From: Ruminococcus sp.
Lineage (GTDB): Bacteria > Bacillota > Clostridia > Oscillospirales > Ruminococcaceae
Direction: 5' to 3'
NCBI GenBank assembly: GCA_015066745.1
Contig: SVNW01000038.1
Span: 1-33,107, forward strand
DNA: 33,107 nt
The position numbers and the translations under genes were made by a program. Positions 23,690-32,013 of this stretch are shown piece after piece. The notes under the pieces are model-generated. The model did not search any database, had not been told where the DNA came from, and was given only the letters and a program-made list of their open reading frames with translations. The stretch's first letter is position 1, and each line of letters opens with the position of its first letter.

Positions 23690-26476
23690 ATGAACATTAT
23701 TCTAAATAAAGGAAGTATAGTTTCAGATGGTGTTCGTGAATACATAATCAGAAAAAGTATAGGACGCGGTGCTTCAGCGGTTGCATATATGGCTGACTGC
23801 AGAAACGGTAAACTTGAATACTCATGCATTTTAAAGGAATATAACCCTGCAGGACTTGATATTTCTAGAAATGATGATTTATCTCTTGACTGTAAGCAGG
23901 AAGAGGAATTTCACAACGGAATGAAAAGATTTATCAGTTCAGGCTATATGCAGAACAATATCCGTGAAAAACTCAATATGCGAAATCAGACGCCACCTGT
24001 AAGTAATATTTTTGAAGCCAACAAAACCGCATATATCGATGTTGTATGCTTTGACGGCGCTTCGCTTGATAAACTGACAGAGCTTTCACCGACTGAATAT
24101 ACGGAAATTATGCTGGCTGTTTCAAAAAATGTTTCTGCATATCATGACTCAGGCTGTCTTTGTCTTGATCTGAAACCTGAAAATATCTTTGTACTCCTTG
24201 ATTCATCAGGAGATCCTGTTACTCAGCTTGTTGAATTTATTGATTTTGACAGTGTTCGTACAGAAAACAGTACAAATAAATATCTTTACTATACAAGAGA
24301 ATGGGCTTCTCCTGAACAGACTGACCGTTTTTCATCTGTTAAAATAAGCAAAGCTTCCGATATATATACTCTTGGCGAAATCGCTTTCTGGATCTATTTT
24401 GGCCGTCACTCCGAAGATTCAGAACATCGTGGTTTTTCAAAATATGATTTTGATAACTGTAAAAATAATTTCAGAACGATATTAAAACGTCCTTCTGTTC
24501 AGAAACTATTGACACAACTGTTTCGTAATACACTGCGTCCATCTGTAAATAACAGATTTCATTCTGTAAATGATGTTGTGGCTATTTTTGAAAAGCTTGT
24601 TGATGAAACTGTTCAAAAGGATTTTGTTATTCCGATATTCCCGCATATTTCTCCTGATTTTACAGGAAGAGATGAAGAACTTAAAATTATTTCAGAGTCA
24701 CTTGAAATCAACAGTTTACTCTGGGTATATGGTATCGGAGGTATAGGCAAGAGTACGATTGTACGCAATTTTATCCATCAGAAAAAAGCGGAATACGATG
24801 TAATTATTTATCTGGAATATGATAAAAATATTATCAGAACATTTACAGATGACAGACAGCTTAAACTCAGCACCGTCAGAAAAGATACCAACGAAACTCC
24901 TAAAGAATATTTTTACAGAAAACTTGAAATACTGGAGCTTATCTGTACAAATAAAAAAGTTCTTTTTGTTATCGATAACTTTGACGGTCTGATAACCAAA
25001 GAATTCAGTTTGCTTATGCGCTATGGCTGGCACACATTAATCGTAAGTCGCAGAAAACCACCCGAAAACAGCTTTACTTCCTTGCACATAGAAGCATTTT
25101 CTGACACAAACGAACTTTACAGTCTTATCAGCCTTAACCTCAGACGCTCTCTTACATCTGAGGAAAAATCTTATTTTGATGAAATCATAAAAATAACCGA
25201 AGGACATACACTAACACTCGAACTTATCGCAAGACAGATCTCTGCAGGCAATATTGCAGTTTCTGATGCACTCGAACTTATAAAAGAAAATGGATTTTTA
25301 CAGTTGTCCGATGAAAAAATCAACAACTACAAAGACGGCGAAGAAATTTACGGTACACTTTCTGCCATCATTTCATCACTTTTTGACTGTAGCGGTATGA
25401 GTGACAGTTGCAGAACATATCTTAAAGTTATTTCGCTTATAGATTATCGCGGATTTGAAAAATCATTTGTATATGATATCCTTAAACTGAATGCAGATAT
25501 TATTTCAAAGCTTGCTTTTGAAGGCTGGCTGTATAACGGAGATGTCATACGTGTTCACCCTGTTATTTCAGAAACGGTACAGAACTGGAAATGGCCTGAT
25601 ACTGAAAGGGATATACAGATAATGAAACACCATAAAAACGTAATTTCAATTTATGAAAGCATGGGAGATCATGAACAAATTTTAAAAATCGCTTGCAAAG
25701 CCTGTGAATATGCCGAACTTCATAAAAGAGACATTATTGTTTCTATGTGCCATGATATGTTCGGTTCATTTTACGATACAGTGCTTGGCGGTATTTATGA
25801 ATCAGAGGACGAAGACGAACTTGAAATGATTCGGTGTCTGCATGATTCTGTTTTTTTAGCTGTAAAATATTCTTCTGAGCCTCAGAATACAGAAGAAGCA
25901 GAACTTCTCTGCAGACATCTCCTTTCACTTGCATCAGTCTGTATCAGATCAGGCAAAGATGAAGAAGATGAAAATACAGCACTTGAATGTCTCTGTAAAG
26001 CATTTGACATAGCAGATACGGAATTTGAAAATTATGATGATTTTTTATGCTTATACATGATGGTTTCAGCAACATATTTTACCTATATTGCAGAGGATAT
26101 AGAAACAGTTTGCGAATATATAGAAGAAGCCCACAATATTGCTCCAAGCGCTTATCAGACCGATATTGAGATAATCGACATCGTTTACATTCCGGCGTCG
26201 GATTGTTATTTTTCACTTCAGGAATATGATCTTGCTATAGCAGAGCTTGACAAAGCCCTTGAAATATGCCTTAAATACCCTGATGTACCGCAATACTCAG
26301 ATAAATATGCAGATATTATTACGTATTTGCTTGATGTGTATTTTGAAATGGAGAACTATACAATGTGTGCGCTGATGATAGCAATAATAGATAAATTCAA
26401 CGATGAACACTGTGACATAGGCATTTTCAAGCATATAGAGCCTTATGTCAGAGAAACTGTATCAAAAAATTTATAA
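23690..26476 (+). CDS. Protein kinase-STAND NTPase-helical repeat protein
   Basis: A 928-residue soluble multidomain protein. Residues 18-305 form a eukaryotic-type Ser/Thr kinase: glycine loop GRGASA (25-30), Lys49 in ILKEYNP, catalytic loop CLDLKPENIF (Asp160, Lys162, Asn165; the usual His-Arg of HRD is Cys-Leu), metal-binding DFD (185-187) and activation-segment end WASPEQ. Residues about 325-560 form a STAND/NB-ARC-like NTPase: FTGRDEE, Walker A GIGGIGKST (348-356), Walker B VLFVIDN (Asp429) and IVSRR. The C-terminal part, about 650-928, is helical with TPR-like pairs (FDIADTEFENYDDFLCLYMM, YDLAIAELDKALEICLKY). Such proteins usually sense a ligand through the repeats, oligomerise through the NTPase and signal through the effector domain. 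In this protein that effector would be the kinase. The target is unknown. A defence or stress-signalling role is inference. Confidence 0.88.
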   Translation: MNIILNKGSIVSDGVREYIIRKSIGRGASAVAYMADCRNGKLEYSCILKEYNPAGLDISRNDDLSLDCKQEEEFHNGMKRFISSGYMQNNIREKLNMRNQTPPVSNIFEANKTAYIDVVCFDGASLDKLTELSPTEYTEIMLAVSKNVSAYHDSGCLCLDLKPENIFVLLDSSGDPVTQLVEFIDFDSVRTENSTNKYLYYTREWASPEQTDRFSSVKISKASDIYTLGEIAFWIYFGRHSEDSEHRGFSKYDFDNCKNNFRTILKRPSVQKLLTQLFRNTLRPSVNNRFHSVNDVVAIFEKLVDETVQKDFVIPIFPHISPDFTGRDEELKIISESLEINSLLWVYGIGGIGKSTIVRNFIHQKKAEYDVIIYLEYDKNIIRTFTDDRQLKLSTVRKDTNETPKEYFYRKLEILELICTNKKVLFVIDNFDGLITKEFSLLMRYGWHTLIVSRRKPPENSFTSLHIEAFSDTNELYSLISLNLRRSLTSEEKSYFDEIIKITEGHTLTLELIARQISAGNIAVSDALELIKENGFLQLSDEKINNYKDGEEIYGTLSAIISSLFDCSGMSDSCRTYLKVISLIDYRGFEKSFVYDILKLNADIISKLAFEGWLYNGDVIRVHPVISETVQNWKWPDTERDIQIMKHHKNVISIYESMGDHEQILKIACKACEYAELHKRDIIVSMCHDMFGSFYDTVLGGIYESEDEDELEMIRCLHDSVFLAVKYSSEPQNTEEAELLCRHLLSLASVCIRSGKDEEDENTALECLCKAFDIADTEFENYDDFLCLYMMVSATYFTYIAEDIETVCEYIEEAHNIAPSAYQTDIEIIDIVYIPASDCYFSLQEYDLAIAELDKALEICLKYPDVPQYSDKYADIITYLLDVYFEMENYTMCALMIAIIDKFNDEHCDIGIFKHIEPYVRETVSKNL

Positions 26477-26483
26477 ATTCAGG

Positions 26484-26514
26484 CGGTATAGCTTTGAAAT
26501 GCTATGCCGTTTTT
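26484..26514 (+). terminator. Rho-independent terminator after kinase gene
   Basis: Stem CGGTATAGC/GCTATGCCG (one GU pair) with an 8-nt loop and five T residues, 7 nt after the kinase stop codon. Confidence 0.85.
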
Positions 26515-26521
26515 ATATATG

Positions 26522-26561
26522 GAATGCATTTTTATAATCCCTGTTTTTAGTGTGCTATACT
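26522..26561 (+). promoter_or_regulatory. Second copy of shared promoter element
   Basis: The first 20 bases are identical to 23627-23646, followed by TTTTT, GT and GC at matching positions and a -10 of TATACT (26556-26561). The spacing from AATGCATT to the -10 is the same in both copies. The -35 position again reads TATAAT (26533-26538). Confidence 0.7.
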
Positions 26562-26621
26562 AAAATCATAGAAAAAATATCACAGGCACGAAAGTGCATC
26601 TATGTTTAGGAGGTTATTGTT

Positions 26622-27299
26622 ATGGATGAAAAAACATTGCAGAAGGAAGTAAAAAAAGAAATTAAAAAACAGAAAAAAAAGAAGAGACTTGGTTGTCTTG
26701 CAGTTGTAGCAATTGTTATAGTAGTGATGGTTGCAACTAATACAAAAGATGATAAAAAAAGCAAGTCCGATGATCCAAGTTCCGATTTACCAAGTTTAGT
26801 TACAGAACTTACAGAGAAAAAAGAAATTCCGAAGGCAACTGAAGCTGTAACTGAAGAAAAGACTGAACCTGTAAGCGAAGAACAGACCGAATCTGTAGCC
26901 GAAGAACAAACAGAACCTGTAACTGAGGAACAGACTGATATAGCAGAAGAAACACAAGAAACGGTACAATCCGAAGAAAAGCTTTCACTTGAAGATATCA
27001 AGAACGCAATAGAAAACGGAGATTACAGTCTTGTTGATCCCGATTTCAAGGCAATGATGGACGCATATGAAAGTTTTTGCAATGAATACATTGAATTTAT
27101 GGAAAAATACTCATCAGAAGACGCAGATATGATGAGTATGCTCGGAGATTATGCAGATATGACAGCAAAAATGGCTGACTGGTCAGAAAAAATTGATGAA
27201 GTTGATTCAGATTCACTCTCCCCTGCTGATAATGCATATTATTTGCTTGTTACATTAAGAGTAGAAGGAAAACTTCTGAAGTACTCTTTTGGATTTTAA
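26622..27299 (+). CDS. Membrane-anchored acidic stalk protein with DUF6591-like domain
   Basis: A 225-residue protein with a lysine-rich cytoplasmic N-terminus (about 1-21), one transmembrane helix (about 23-39, GCLAVVAIVIVVMVA) and no cleavage site. An outside linker of imperfect acidic repeats (about 74-109, variants of EEQTEPV) follows. The C-terminal helical domain (about 134-225, DPDFKAMMDAYESFCNEYIE and later SPADNAYYLL) resembles DUF6591. I recall this domain in many Ruminococcus surface proteins of unknown role. AGGAGG precedes the ATG by about 8 nt. It has its own promoter with the same box as the kinase gene and its own terminator, so it is a separate but co-regulated unit. It could be a receptor or output of the kinase system. 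Confidence 0.8.
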   Translation: MDEKTLQKEVKKEIKKQKKKKRLGCLAVVAIVIVVMVATNTKDDKKSKSDDPSSDLPSLVTELTEKKEIPKATEAVTEEKTEPVSEEQTESVAEEQTEPVTEEQTDIAEETQETVQSEEKLSLEDIKNAIENGDYSLVDPDFKAMMDAYESFCNEYIEFMEKYSSEDADMMSMLGDYADMTAKMADWSEKIDEVDSDSLSPADNAYYLLVTLRVEGKLLKYSFGF

Positions 27300-27305
27300 A
27301 AGTCA

Positions 27306-27346
27306 AATCCCCCGGAAATATTTGATTTTCGGGGGATTGTAATTTT
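27306..27346. terminator. Bidirectional terminator
   Basis: AATCCCCCG and CGGGGGATT pair as a 9-bp stem extended by AAA/TTT, followed by TGTAATTTTTT on the plus strand. It lies 6 nt after the DUF6591-type gene and about 40 nt after the convergent recombinase gene. Confidence 0.8.
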
Positions 27347-27387
27347 TTATGTACATTATGATGTCGATTTATTTGAAACCTAAAAAT

Positions 27388-28374
27388 CTACTCATTTTCA
27401 TCTTTAGGTTTTCTTTTTCTGACATTTGCAAGAGGTGTATTTTCTGCTGCTGATTTTTTAAGTTCATCAGAAAGATGAGTATATATTTCCGTTGTAGCTA
27501 TACTTGCATGACCAAGGACTTCTTTTATTACAAGCGTATCGACATTTCCGTGCTGATACATAAGAGTTGCGGCAGTATGTCTTAGTTTATGCGGTGATAT
27601 TCCTCTGTTTCCGAGGCCTGCCTGTTTTAATAATTTTTCTACTATCTGTTCTACTCTTCTTCGGCTTATGCGTCTTTTTTTTCGGCTCAAAAACAACGCA
27701 TCCGGTTCTTCGGGAGGATTTTTTCTCGACCTTATATACGCACGCAAAGCTTCTGTACAGGCATCATTTATATAAATCATTCTCTGTTTGTTTCCCTTAC
27801 CTTTGAGAAGAAGTCTTTTTTCTTTAAAATCTATATCTCCGACATTTATACTCACAAGTTCATTCAGACGCATTCCGCAATTTAAGAAAAGAACCAGCAT
27901 ACAGTAATCACGTTCGGGGTTTTCAAAATTTTCAGATGACAAAAGACGTATACTTTCTTCAAGTGTAAGAAACTTCGGCAAAGCTTTTTTTACTGACGGC
28001 ATTTCTATATCAACTATCGGATTTGTGTCAATAAGATTTGCTCTTTTATAGAGATACGAAAAAAAGCTTTTGAGAGCTGCTGTTTTTCTCGCTCTTGCAG
28101 CACTTTTGTTTTGCCTTTCTTCTGCAAGATAATATTCAAAATCATAAATATCTTTTAGTGTTATTTCCTTTAACATATCTACTGAAAAATCCCTTATAGA
28201 AATCGTTTCAATCGGTACTTCAAGGTCTTCTTTCATCATACGTATATACCTTAGAAAAAGACGGATATTTATAAAATATTCGTTTACAGTAGTTTCAGAA
28301 CGTCCCTTAACTATTCTGAGGTAAAACATATAATCATTTAAAAAATCCGGATAATCAGACTTATTTATAGCCAA
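27388..28374 (-). CDS. Tyrosine recombinase, XerC/XerD-like
   Basis: A 328-residue site-specific recombinase. The N-terminal SAM-like DNA-binding domain (about 10-110) is followed by a catalytic domain with the full set of residues: Arg169 in CGMRLNELV, Lys193 in KGKGNKQR, His262 and Arg265 in PHKLRHTAA, His289 in LGHASIATT and Tyr298 in EIYTHL. The start is TTG at 28374, with AAGGAG about 10 nt upstream. Size and motifs fit the XerC/XerD/CodV group. That group resolves chromosome dimers, but XerC-like proteins also serve as integrases of islands. It lies right behind two tRNA genes, which are common integration sites. No excisionase gene or tRNA 3'-end repeat is visible, so a host Xer function is equally likely. 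Confidence 0.9.
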   Translation of the reverse strand: MAINKSDYPDFLNDYMFYLRIVKGRSETTVNEYFINIRLFLRYIRMMKEDLEVPIETISIRDFSVDMLKEITLKDIYDFEYYLAEERQNKSAARARKTAALKSFFSYLYKRANLIDTNPIVDIEMPSVKKALPKFLTLEESIRLLSSENFENPERDYCMLVLFLNCGMRLNELVSINVGDIDFKEKRLLLKGKGNKQRMIYINDACTEALRAYIRSRKNPPEEPDALFLSRKKRRISRRRVEQIVEKLLKQAGLGNRGISPHKLRHTAATLMYQHGNVDTLVIKEVLGHASIATTEIYTHLSDELKKSAAENTPLANVRKRKPKDENE

Positions 28375-28393
28375 TTTTGTTCATCTCCTTATA

Positions 28394-28424
28394 AAGAAAC
28401 AGTATGCAGGATACATACTGTTTC
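28394..28424 (-). terminator. Hairpin after tRNA-Ala
   Basis: A perfect 12-bp inverted repeat AGAAACAGTATG/CATACTGTTTCT with a 7-nt loop lies 20 nt after the tRNA-Ala gene and just before the recombinase start. The T-run is short (TTTAT), so some read-through into the recombinase gene is possible. Confidence 0.6.
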
Positions 28425-28443
28425 TAAAAAAATATAGTTATAA

Positions 28444-28516
28444 TGGAGCATAGGGGACTTGAACCCCTGACCCTCACACTGCCAGTGTGATGCGCTCCCA
28501 ACTGCGCTAATGCCCC
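28444..28516 (-). tRNA. tRNA-Ala (anticodon GGC)
   Basis: A 73-nt cloverleaf with acceptor stem GGGGCAT/ATGCTCC including the alanine identity pair G3-U70. It also has D stem GCGC/GCGC, anticodon stem TCACA/TGTGA with loop CTGGCAG (anticodon GGC) and T arm AGGGG-TTCAAGT-CCCCT. The discriminator is A and CCA is not encoded. Confidence 0.96.
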
Positions 28517-28523
28517 ATATTTT

Positions 28524-28555
28524 ATAAAAAGCGGAAGAAAAAAATCTTCCGCTTT
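28524..28555 (-). terminator. Hairpin between the two tRNA genes
   Basis: An 11-bp inverted repeat AAAGCGGAAGA/TCTTCCGCTTT with a T-run on the minus strand lies between tRNA-Ser and tRNA-Ala. It could end the tRNA-Ser transcript or mark a processing point. Confidence 0.65.
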
Positions 28556-28557
28556 CC

Positions 28558-28646
28558 TGGCGGAGACGGCGAGATTCGAACTCGCGGGGGATTGCTCCCT
28601 AACTGATTTCGAGTCAGCCCCGTTATGACCACTTCGATACGTCTCC
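28558..28646 (-). tRNA. tRNA-Ser (anticodon CGA)
   Basis: A class II tRNA of 86 nt plus encoded CCA. The acceptor stem is GGAGACG/CGTCTCC with discriminator G. The anticodon stem GCTGA/TCAGT has loop CTCGAAA (anticodon CGA). A long variable arm (AGGGAGCAATCCCCC) and T arm GCGAG-TTCGAAT-CTCGC follow. Confidence 0.96.
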
Positions 28647-28680
28647 ATTTTATTAATACTTTTAAAAAAGTAACAATATA

Positions 28681-28709
28681 ATTATACCATATAAAAAAGT
28701 TAAAATCAA
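28681..28709 (-). promoter_or_regulatory. Promoter of the tRNA genes
   Basis: TTGATT (28704-28709) and TATAAT (28681-28686) on the minus strand are separated by 17 nt, about 35 nt upstream of tRNA-Ser. Confidence 0.8.
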
Positions 28710-28755
28710 TACTTTTTATAATTTTTTTCTCAAAGTCATAAATCTAAAAAAACTG

Positions 28756-28784
28756 TTGACGGTATAAATTCAATATGATATAAT
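28756..28784 (+). promoter_or_regulatory. Sigma-A promoter of the asparagine synthetase-like gene
   Basis: TTGACG (28756-28761) and TATAAT (28779-28784) with a 17-nt spacer, giving a leader of about 80 nt before the ATG at 28870. Confidence 0.82.
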
Positions 28785-28869
28785 TTATTAGAGAAATTTT
28801 ACAGTAGAACGAACATATACATTATTGTATAAGTAAAATTTTCAAATTCTTATTTAATGAGGTGTCACC

Positions 28870-30408
28870 ATGATAGAAGTAAAGGAATACAGAGGTCATA
28901 TCAGAAACTGGGAATCTCTTTGTGAAGAACTCGGAATCGATAAGACCTTATCAAGAGAAAAACGTGAAAATGAAATACTGATAAAGGCTTATCAGAAATG
29001 GGATACAAAGATGGCAGACCATATGCATGGTATGTTTGCGTTTGCTTTGTGGGATAATGACACTGAAAAACTTTTCTGTTTGAGAGATCACTTCGGCACA
29101 AAGCCTTTTTACTACTACATAACAGAAAGCGGAGATATCCTTTACGGAAATGATATACGTAAAATAATTTCTCAGAAGGGATTTGTAAAAGAACTCAACG
29201 AAAAAATGCTCCAGATATATATGTCACTCACCTATGTTGCAGGAGAGGATACATTTTTCAAAGGTGTAAAAAAACTTATGCCCGGCTGTTTCCTTGTATG
29301 GCAGAACAAAAAGTTTTCAATAACACGTTACTGGAAACCCGAATTTGCTCCTGACGATACAAAATCTCTTGATGACTGGGCAGATGAAATTCACAAAACA
29401 GTAAAACAGATGATGAGAGAAGTAAAAACCGATGACGAAACAGCTCAGTCTTTCCTTTCAGGCGGTGTTGACTCATCATACGTACTTGCCATGTCCGATG
29501 TTGAAGTAACCAACTCATGCGGATATGACGATGAACGTTTTGACGAATCTATACTTGCAAGAAAAACCGCTGATATTCTCGGAAGAAAAAATTCACGTTG
29601 TCTTGTTACACCTCAGGATTATTTTGATATCGTACCTTATGTAATGTACAATATGGAACAACCGCTTGGTGATGCTTCTGCTATAGCTTTCGCAATAGGT
29701 TGCAGAGAAACTGCCAAAAGCACAAAACTCTGCTATTCGGGTGAAGGTGCAGACGAATTTTTCGGCGGTTATAATATGTACCGAAACGCAGAAAGATACG
29801 GTGAAAATCTGAAAACTTTCTATGTAGGAAATACAAATATAATGAAAGAGGAAGAAAAACAAAAGATACTCAAAAATTATGACCCTGATTTTCTTCCTAT
29901 AAATCTTGTAAAATATATCTATGACGAAACAGAAGGTCTTGACCCTCTTACAAAAATGTCTGATGTTGACATACAGATATGGCTCGAAGGAGATATTTAT
30001 CTGAATGTTGATAAAATGAGTACAGCTGCCGGTCTTGAAATCAGAATGCCACTTACTGACAGAAGAATTTTTGATATAGCTTCTCGTATGCCTTCATGCT
30101 ATAAGGTAAACGAAGAACAGAACAAAGTTGCACTCAGAACTGCAGCTACAAAAGTTCTTCCTGAAGAAATCGCATTCAGAAAAAAACTCGGTTTTATAGT
30201 ACCTATCCGTATGTGGCTTGCTGACGAAAACTATAATCAGGATGTACGTGATAAATTCCATAGTGATATGGCTGCTAAATTCTTTAATGTTGAAGAGATA
30301 AATGCTATTTTTGATGACTATATTGGCGGTAACTCAGATAACTGGAGAAAGATATGGACTATCTATACTTTCCTTGTGTGGTATGAGGAGTATTTTGTAA
30401 AGAGATAA
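28870..30408 (+). CDS. Asparagine synthetase-like protein lacking the glutaminase cysteine
   Basis: A 512-residue AsnB-family protein. The C-terminal synthetase domain is complete: ATP-pyrophosphatase loop FLSGGVDSSYV (SGGVDSS 197-203), CYSGEGADEFFGGYNMYRN (about 288-306) and LEIRMPLTDRRIFDIA. The N-terminal class II glutaminase domain is cut. The protein starts at MIEVKEYRGHIRNW, matching the family from the YNGEIYNY region onward, so the first 60 or so residues including the catalytic Cys2 are absent. The start is firm: GAGGTG lies 5 nt before the ATG, a TGA is in frame 15-17 nt upstream and the promoter is at the expected distance. It should amidate aspartate, or a related acid, with ammonia. 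I recall intact clostridial homologues of this same short form, which would make it a subfamily rather than a broken gene. Confidence 0.88.
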   Translation: MIEVKEYRGHIRNWESLCEELGIDKTLSREKRENEILIKAYQKWDTKMADHMHGMFAFALWDNDTEKLFCLRDHFGTKPFYYYITESGDILYGNDIRKIISQKGFVKELNEKMLQIYMSLTYVAGEDTFFKGVKKLMPGCFLVWQNKKFSITRYWKPEFAPDDTKSLDDWADEIHKTVKQMMREVKTDDETAQSFLSGGVDSSYVLAMSDVEVTNSCGYDDERFDESILARKTADILGRKNSRCLVTPQDYFDIVPYVMYNMEQPLGDASAIAFAIGCRETAKSTKLCYSGEGADEFFGGYNMYRNAERYGENLKTFYVGNTNIMKEEEKQKILKNYDPDFLPINLVKYIYDETEGLDPLTKMSDVDIQIWLEGDIYLNVDKMSTAAGLEIRMPLTDRRIFDIASRMPSCYKVNEEQNKVALRTAATKVLPEEIAFRKKLGFIVPIRMWLADENYNQDVRDKFHSDMAAKFFNVEEINAIFDDYIGGNSDNWRKIWTIYTFLVWYEEYFVKR

Positions 30409-30427
30409 TTAATAATAATGAGAAAAA

Positions 30428-30470
30428 CAACTCCGACATAACAGAATGTGTTTTGTTGGGGTTGCTTTTT
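30428..30470. terminator. Bidirectional terminator
   Basis: CAACTCCGACA pairs with TGTTGGGGTTG (with GU pairs) over a loop of about 17 nt. A T-run follows on the plus strand and TTTTTCTC on the minus strand. It lies between the convergent asparagine synthetase-like and GH43 genes. Confidence 0.7.
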
Positions 30471-30488
30471 TATTAATAAACTAATATT

Positions 30489-31976
30489 CTATTTCCCAAA
30501 CCCCCACCTATCAATTTTAAAACTGCCTTCTAAAATAAAATACAAATCATGCACCCCATCTGCAACAGCTTCATCATTGTAAACAGTAATATACTCATCG
30601 CAATCAAATGAAACACCGCATATTTTTCTTCCTTCAAAGCCGTCAAGTCTTACGTCTATCCTACCTTTTCCGCATACTTCCGATACAAATTTTTTACTTC
30701 CACTACCAAAATCCACACCTCTGAGAGCAATAACACCGTTCTTGGCACATTCTGCAACTATATTTCCGGCGTTTTCAGAATAAGCTACATCTGAGATCCA
30801 TGAAATACTTGCATGATTTAACCGATACGGATCAAAGTATTTAAGTTGTTCTGCGCCTTTCGGTGATGCCTGACATTCGGAGAAAGTCAGTGTTTGTTCG
30901 TCTATTTCTATTTTATCGGCACATATGCTCCTGTATCCGAGTTCTATATTCATCGCTCTTTCTGAAAGTAAGGTATGATAGAAAATATAGTACGAATCGT
31001 TATATTTATCTACATGAGTATGATTATTGCTGTCGTACATTCCAAGGTCACCGGGATTTTTCAGATAATGGCCTCTGTACTGCCAGCTTTCCTCATCAAG
31101 TGGTGTTTCGGTAGTCATATATGCCATAGAACATCGGGTGGGAATCAAATCACCGTTTTTTGATTTATCCCACTCTTTACGTTCTTCCCATGACGTGTTG
31201 AAAGTATAGACATATGTATGATTTATATAATTCAGTTCACTTGCTTCATAAAAATATGGTGCTGGTATCTTTGCAAATTTACTGTCAAGTGATATAAGAT
31301 CTTCGCCCAGTCTTACTATTCTTGATACTCCGGGATAATGATTTGTACCGTTTGAAGCTTTTCCACCGCCAAAAGAAAGCCAGCCCGTTCCGTTTTCATC
31401 AATACATACTCCCGGGTCAAACGGAGTAGGACAATCTTCAAGGCCTTCTGTCTTACATTCAACAAGCGGTCTGCCAAGCGGATCGTTCCATGGACCGAGA
31501 GGATCGGTTGAAGTGATAACTCCTACGCCACTTCCACTGTTTGAAAAATAAAGATAAAAATGTGTAAGACCATCACTTTCCTTTCGTGAAATAACAGAAG
31601 GTGCCCAGCTTGCCTGTATCCATGGTGCGATAGCATCTGTTTTTATTTCACCTTCGTACTTCCAGTTTGCCATATCATCTGTTGATAAGATAACAAAAGA
31701 TTTTATTAATTCATATGTATTCTGAGAATCTGACTTTTCTCTGTACTGTCTGTGGTCACACGTACCATATACATATATTCTTCCGTTATAGACTACAGAT
31801 GTAGGGTCAGCACAAAAAACATTGCAAACAAGTGGATTGTTATTTTTATTATTTGCTTTTGAAAGTGCATTTGAAGAAAAATTTTGAATTTCTTTATCGT
31901 TTGTGCTTTTGAAAACCGGATATCTTAAATCGAAATATTCGGTTACGGATTTGTTTTTCTGATTAATTTCATTCAT
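30489..31976 (-). CDS. Glycoside hydrolase family 43 enzyme, intracellular
   Basis: A protein of about 495 residues with a five-bladed beta-propeller GH43 domain (about 50-370) and a C-terminal beta-rich CBM6-like domain (about 375-498, ending ILEGSFKIDRWGFGK). Numbered from the upstream ATG, the probable catalytic residues are Asp60 in CADPTSVVYNGRIY (base), Asp190 in PFDPGVCID (pKa modulator) and Glu247 in FYEASELNY (acid). Family members are xylosidases, arabinofuranosidases or arabinanases. There is no signal peptide, so it probably acts on imported oligosaccharides. Of two nearby ATG codons, 31976 has AAGGAG 10 nt upstream while 31985 is only one base from it. I prefer 31976. It follows the radical SAM gene by about 30 nt in one operon, without an obvious functional link. 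Confidence 0.85.
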   Translation of the reverse strand: MNEINQKNKSVTEYFDLRYPVFKSTNDKEIQNFSSNALSKANNKNNNPLVCNVFCADPTSVVYNGRIYVYGTCDHRQYREKSDSQNTYELIKSFVILSTDDMANWKYEGEIKTDAIAPWIQASWAPSVISRKESDGLTHFYLYFSNSGSGVGVITSTDPLGPWNDPLGRPLVECKTEGLEDCPTPFDPGVCIDENGTGWLSFGGGKASNGTNHYPGVSRIVRLGEDLISLDSKFAKIPAPYFYEASELNYINHTYVYTFNTSWEERKEWDKSKNGDLIPTRCSMAYMTTETPLDEESWQYRGHYLKNPGDLGMYDSNNHTHVDKYNDSYYIFYHTLLSERAMNIELGYRSICADKIEIDEQTLTFSECQASPKGAEQLKYFDPYRLNHASISWISDVAYSENAGNIVAECAKNGVIALRGVDFGSGSKKFVSEVCGKGRIDVRLDGFEGRKICGVSFDCDEYITVYNDEAVADGVHDLYFILEGSFKIDRWGFGK

Positions 31977-32013
31977 ATCTGACATACTCCTTGTTTATAT
32001 GTTTTTATCAGGA

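Noticed and set aside
26606..27001. 131-codon Ser/Val-rich ORF opposite the stalk protein gene
   Set aside because: It is the antisense of the acidic repeat region and has no promoter or ribosome-binding site of its own.
28424..28648. 74-codon minus-strand ORF
   Set aside because: It reads through tRNA-Ser and tRNA-Ala. The RNA genes explain the sequence.
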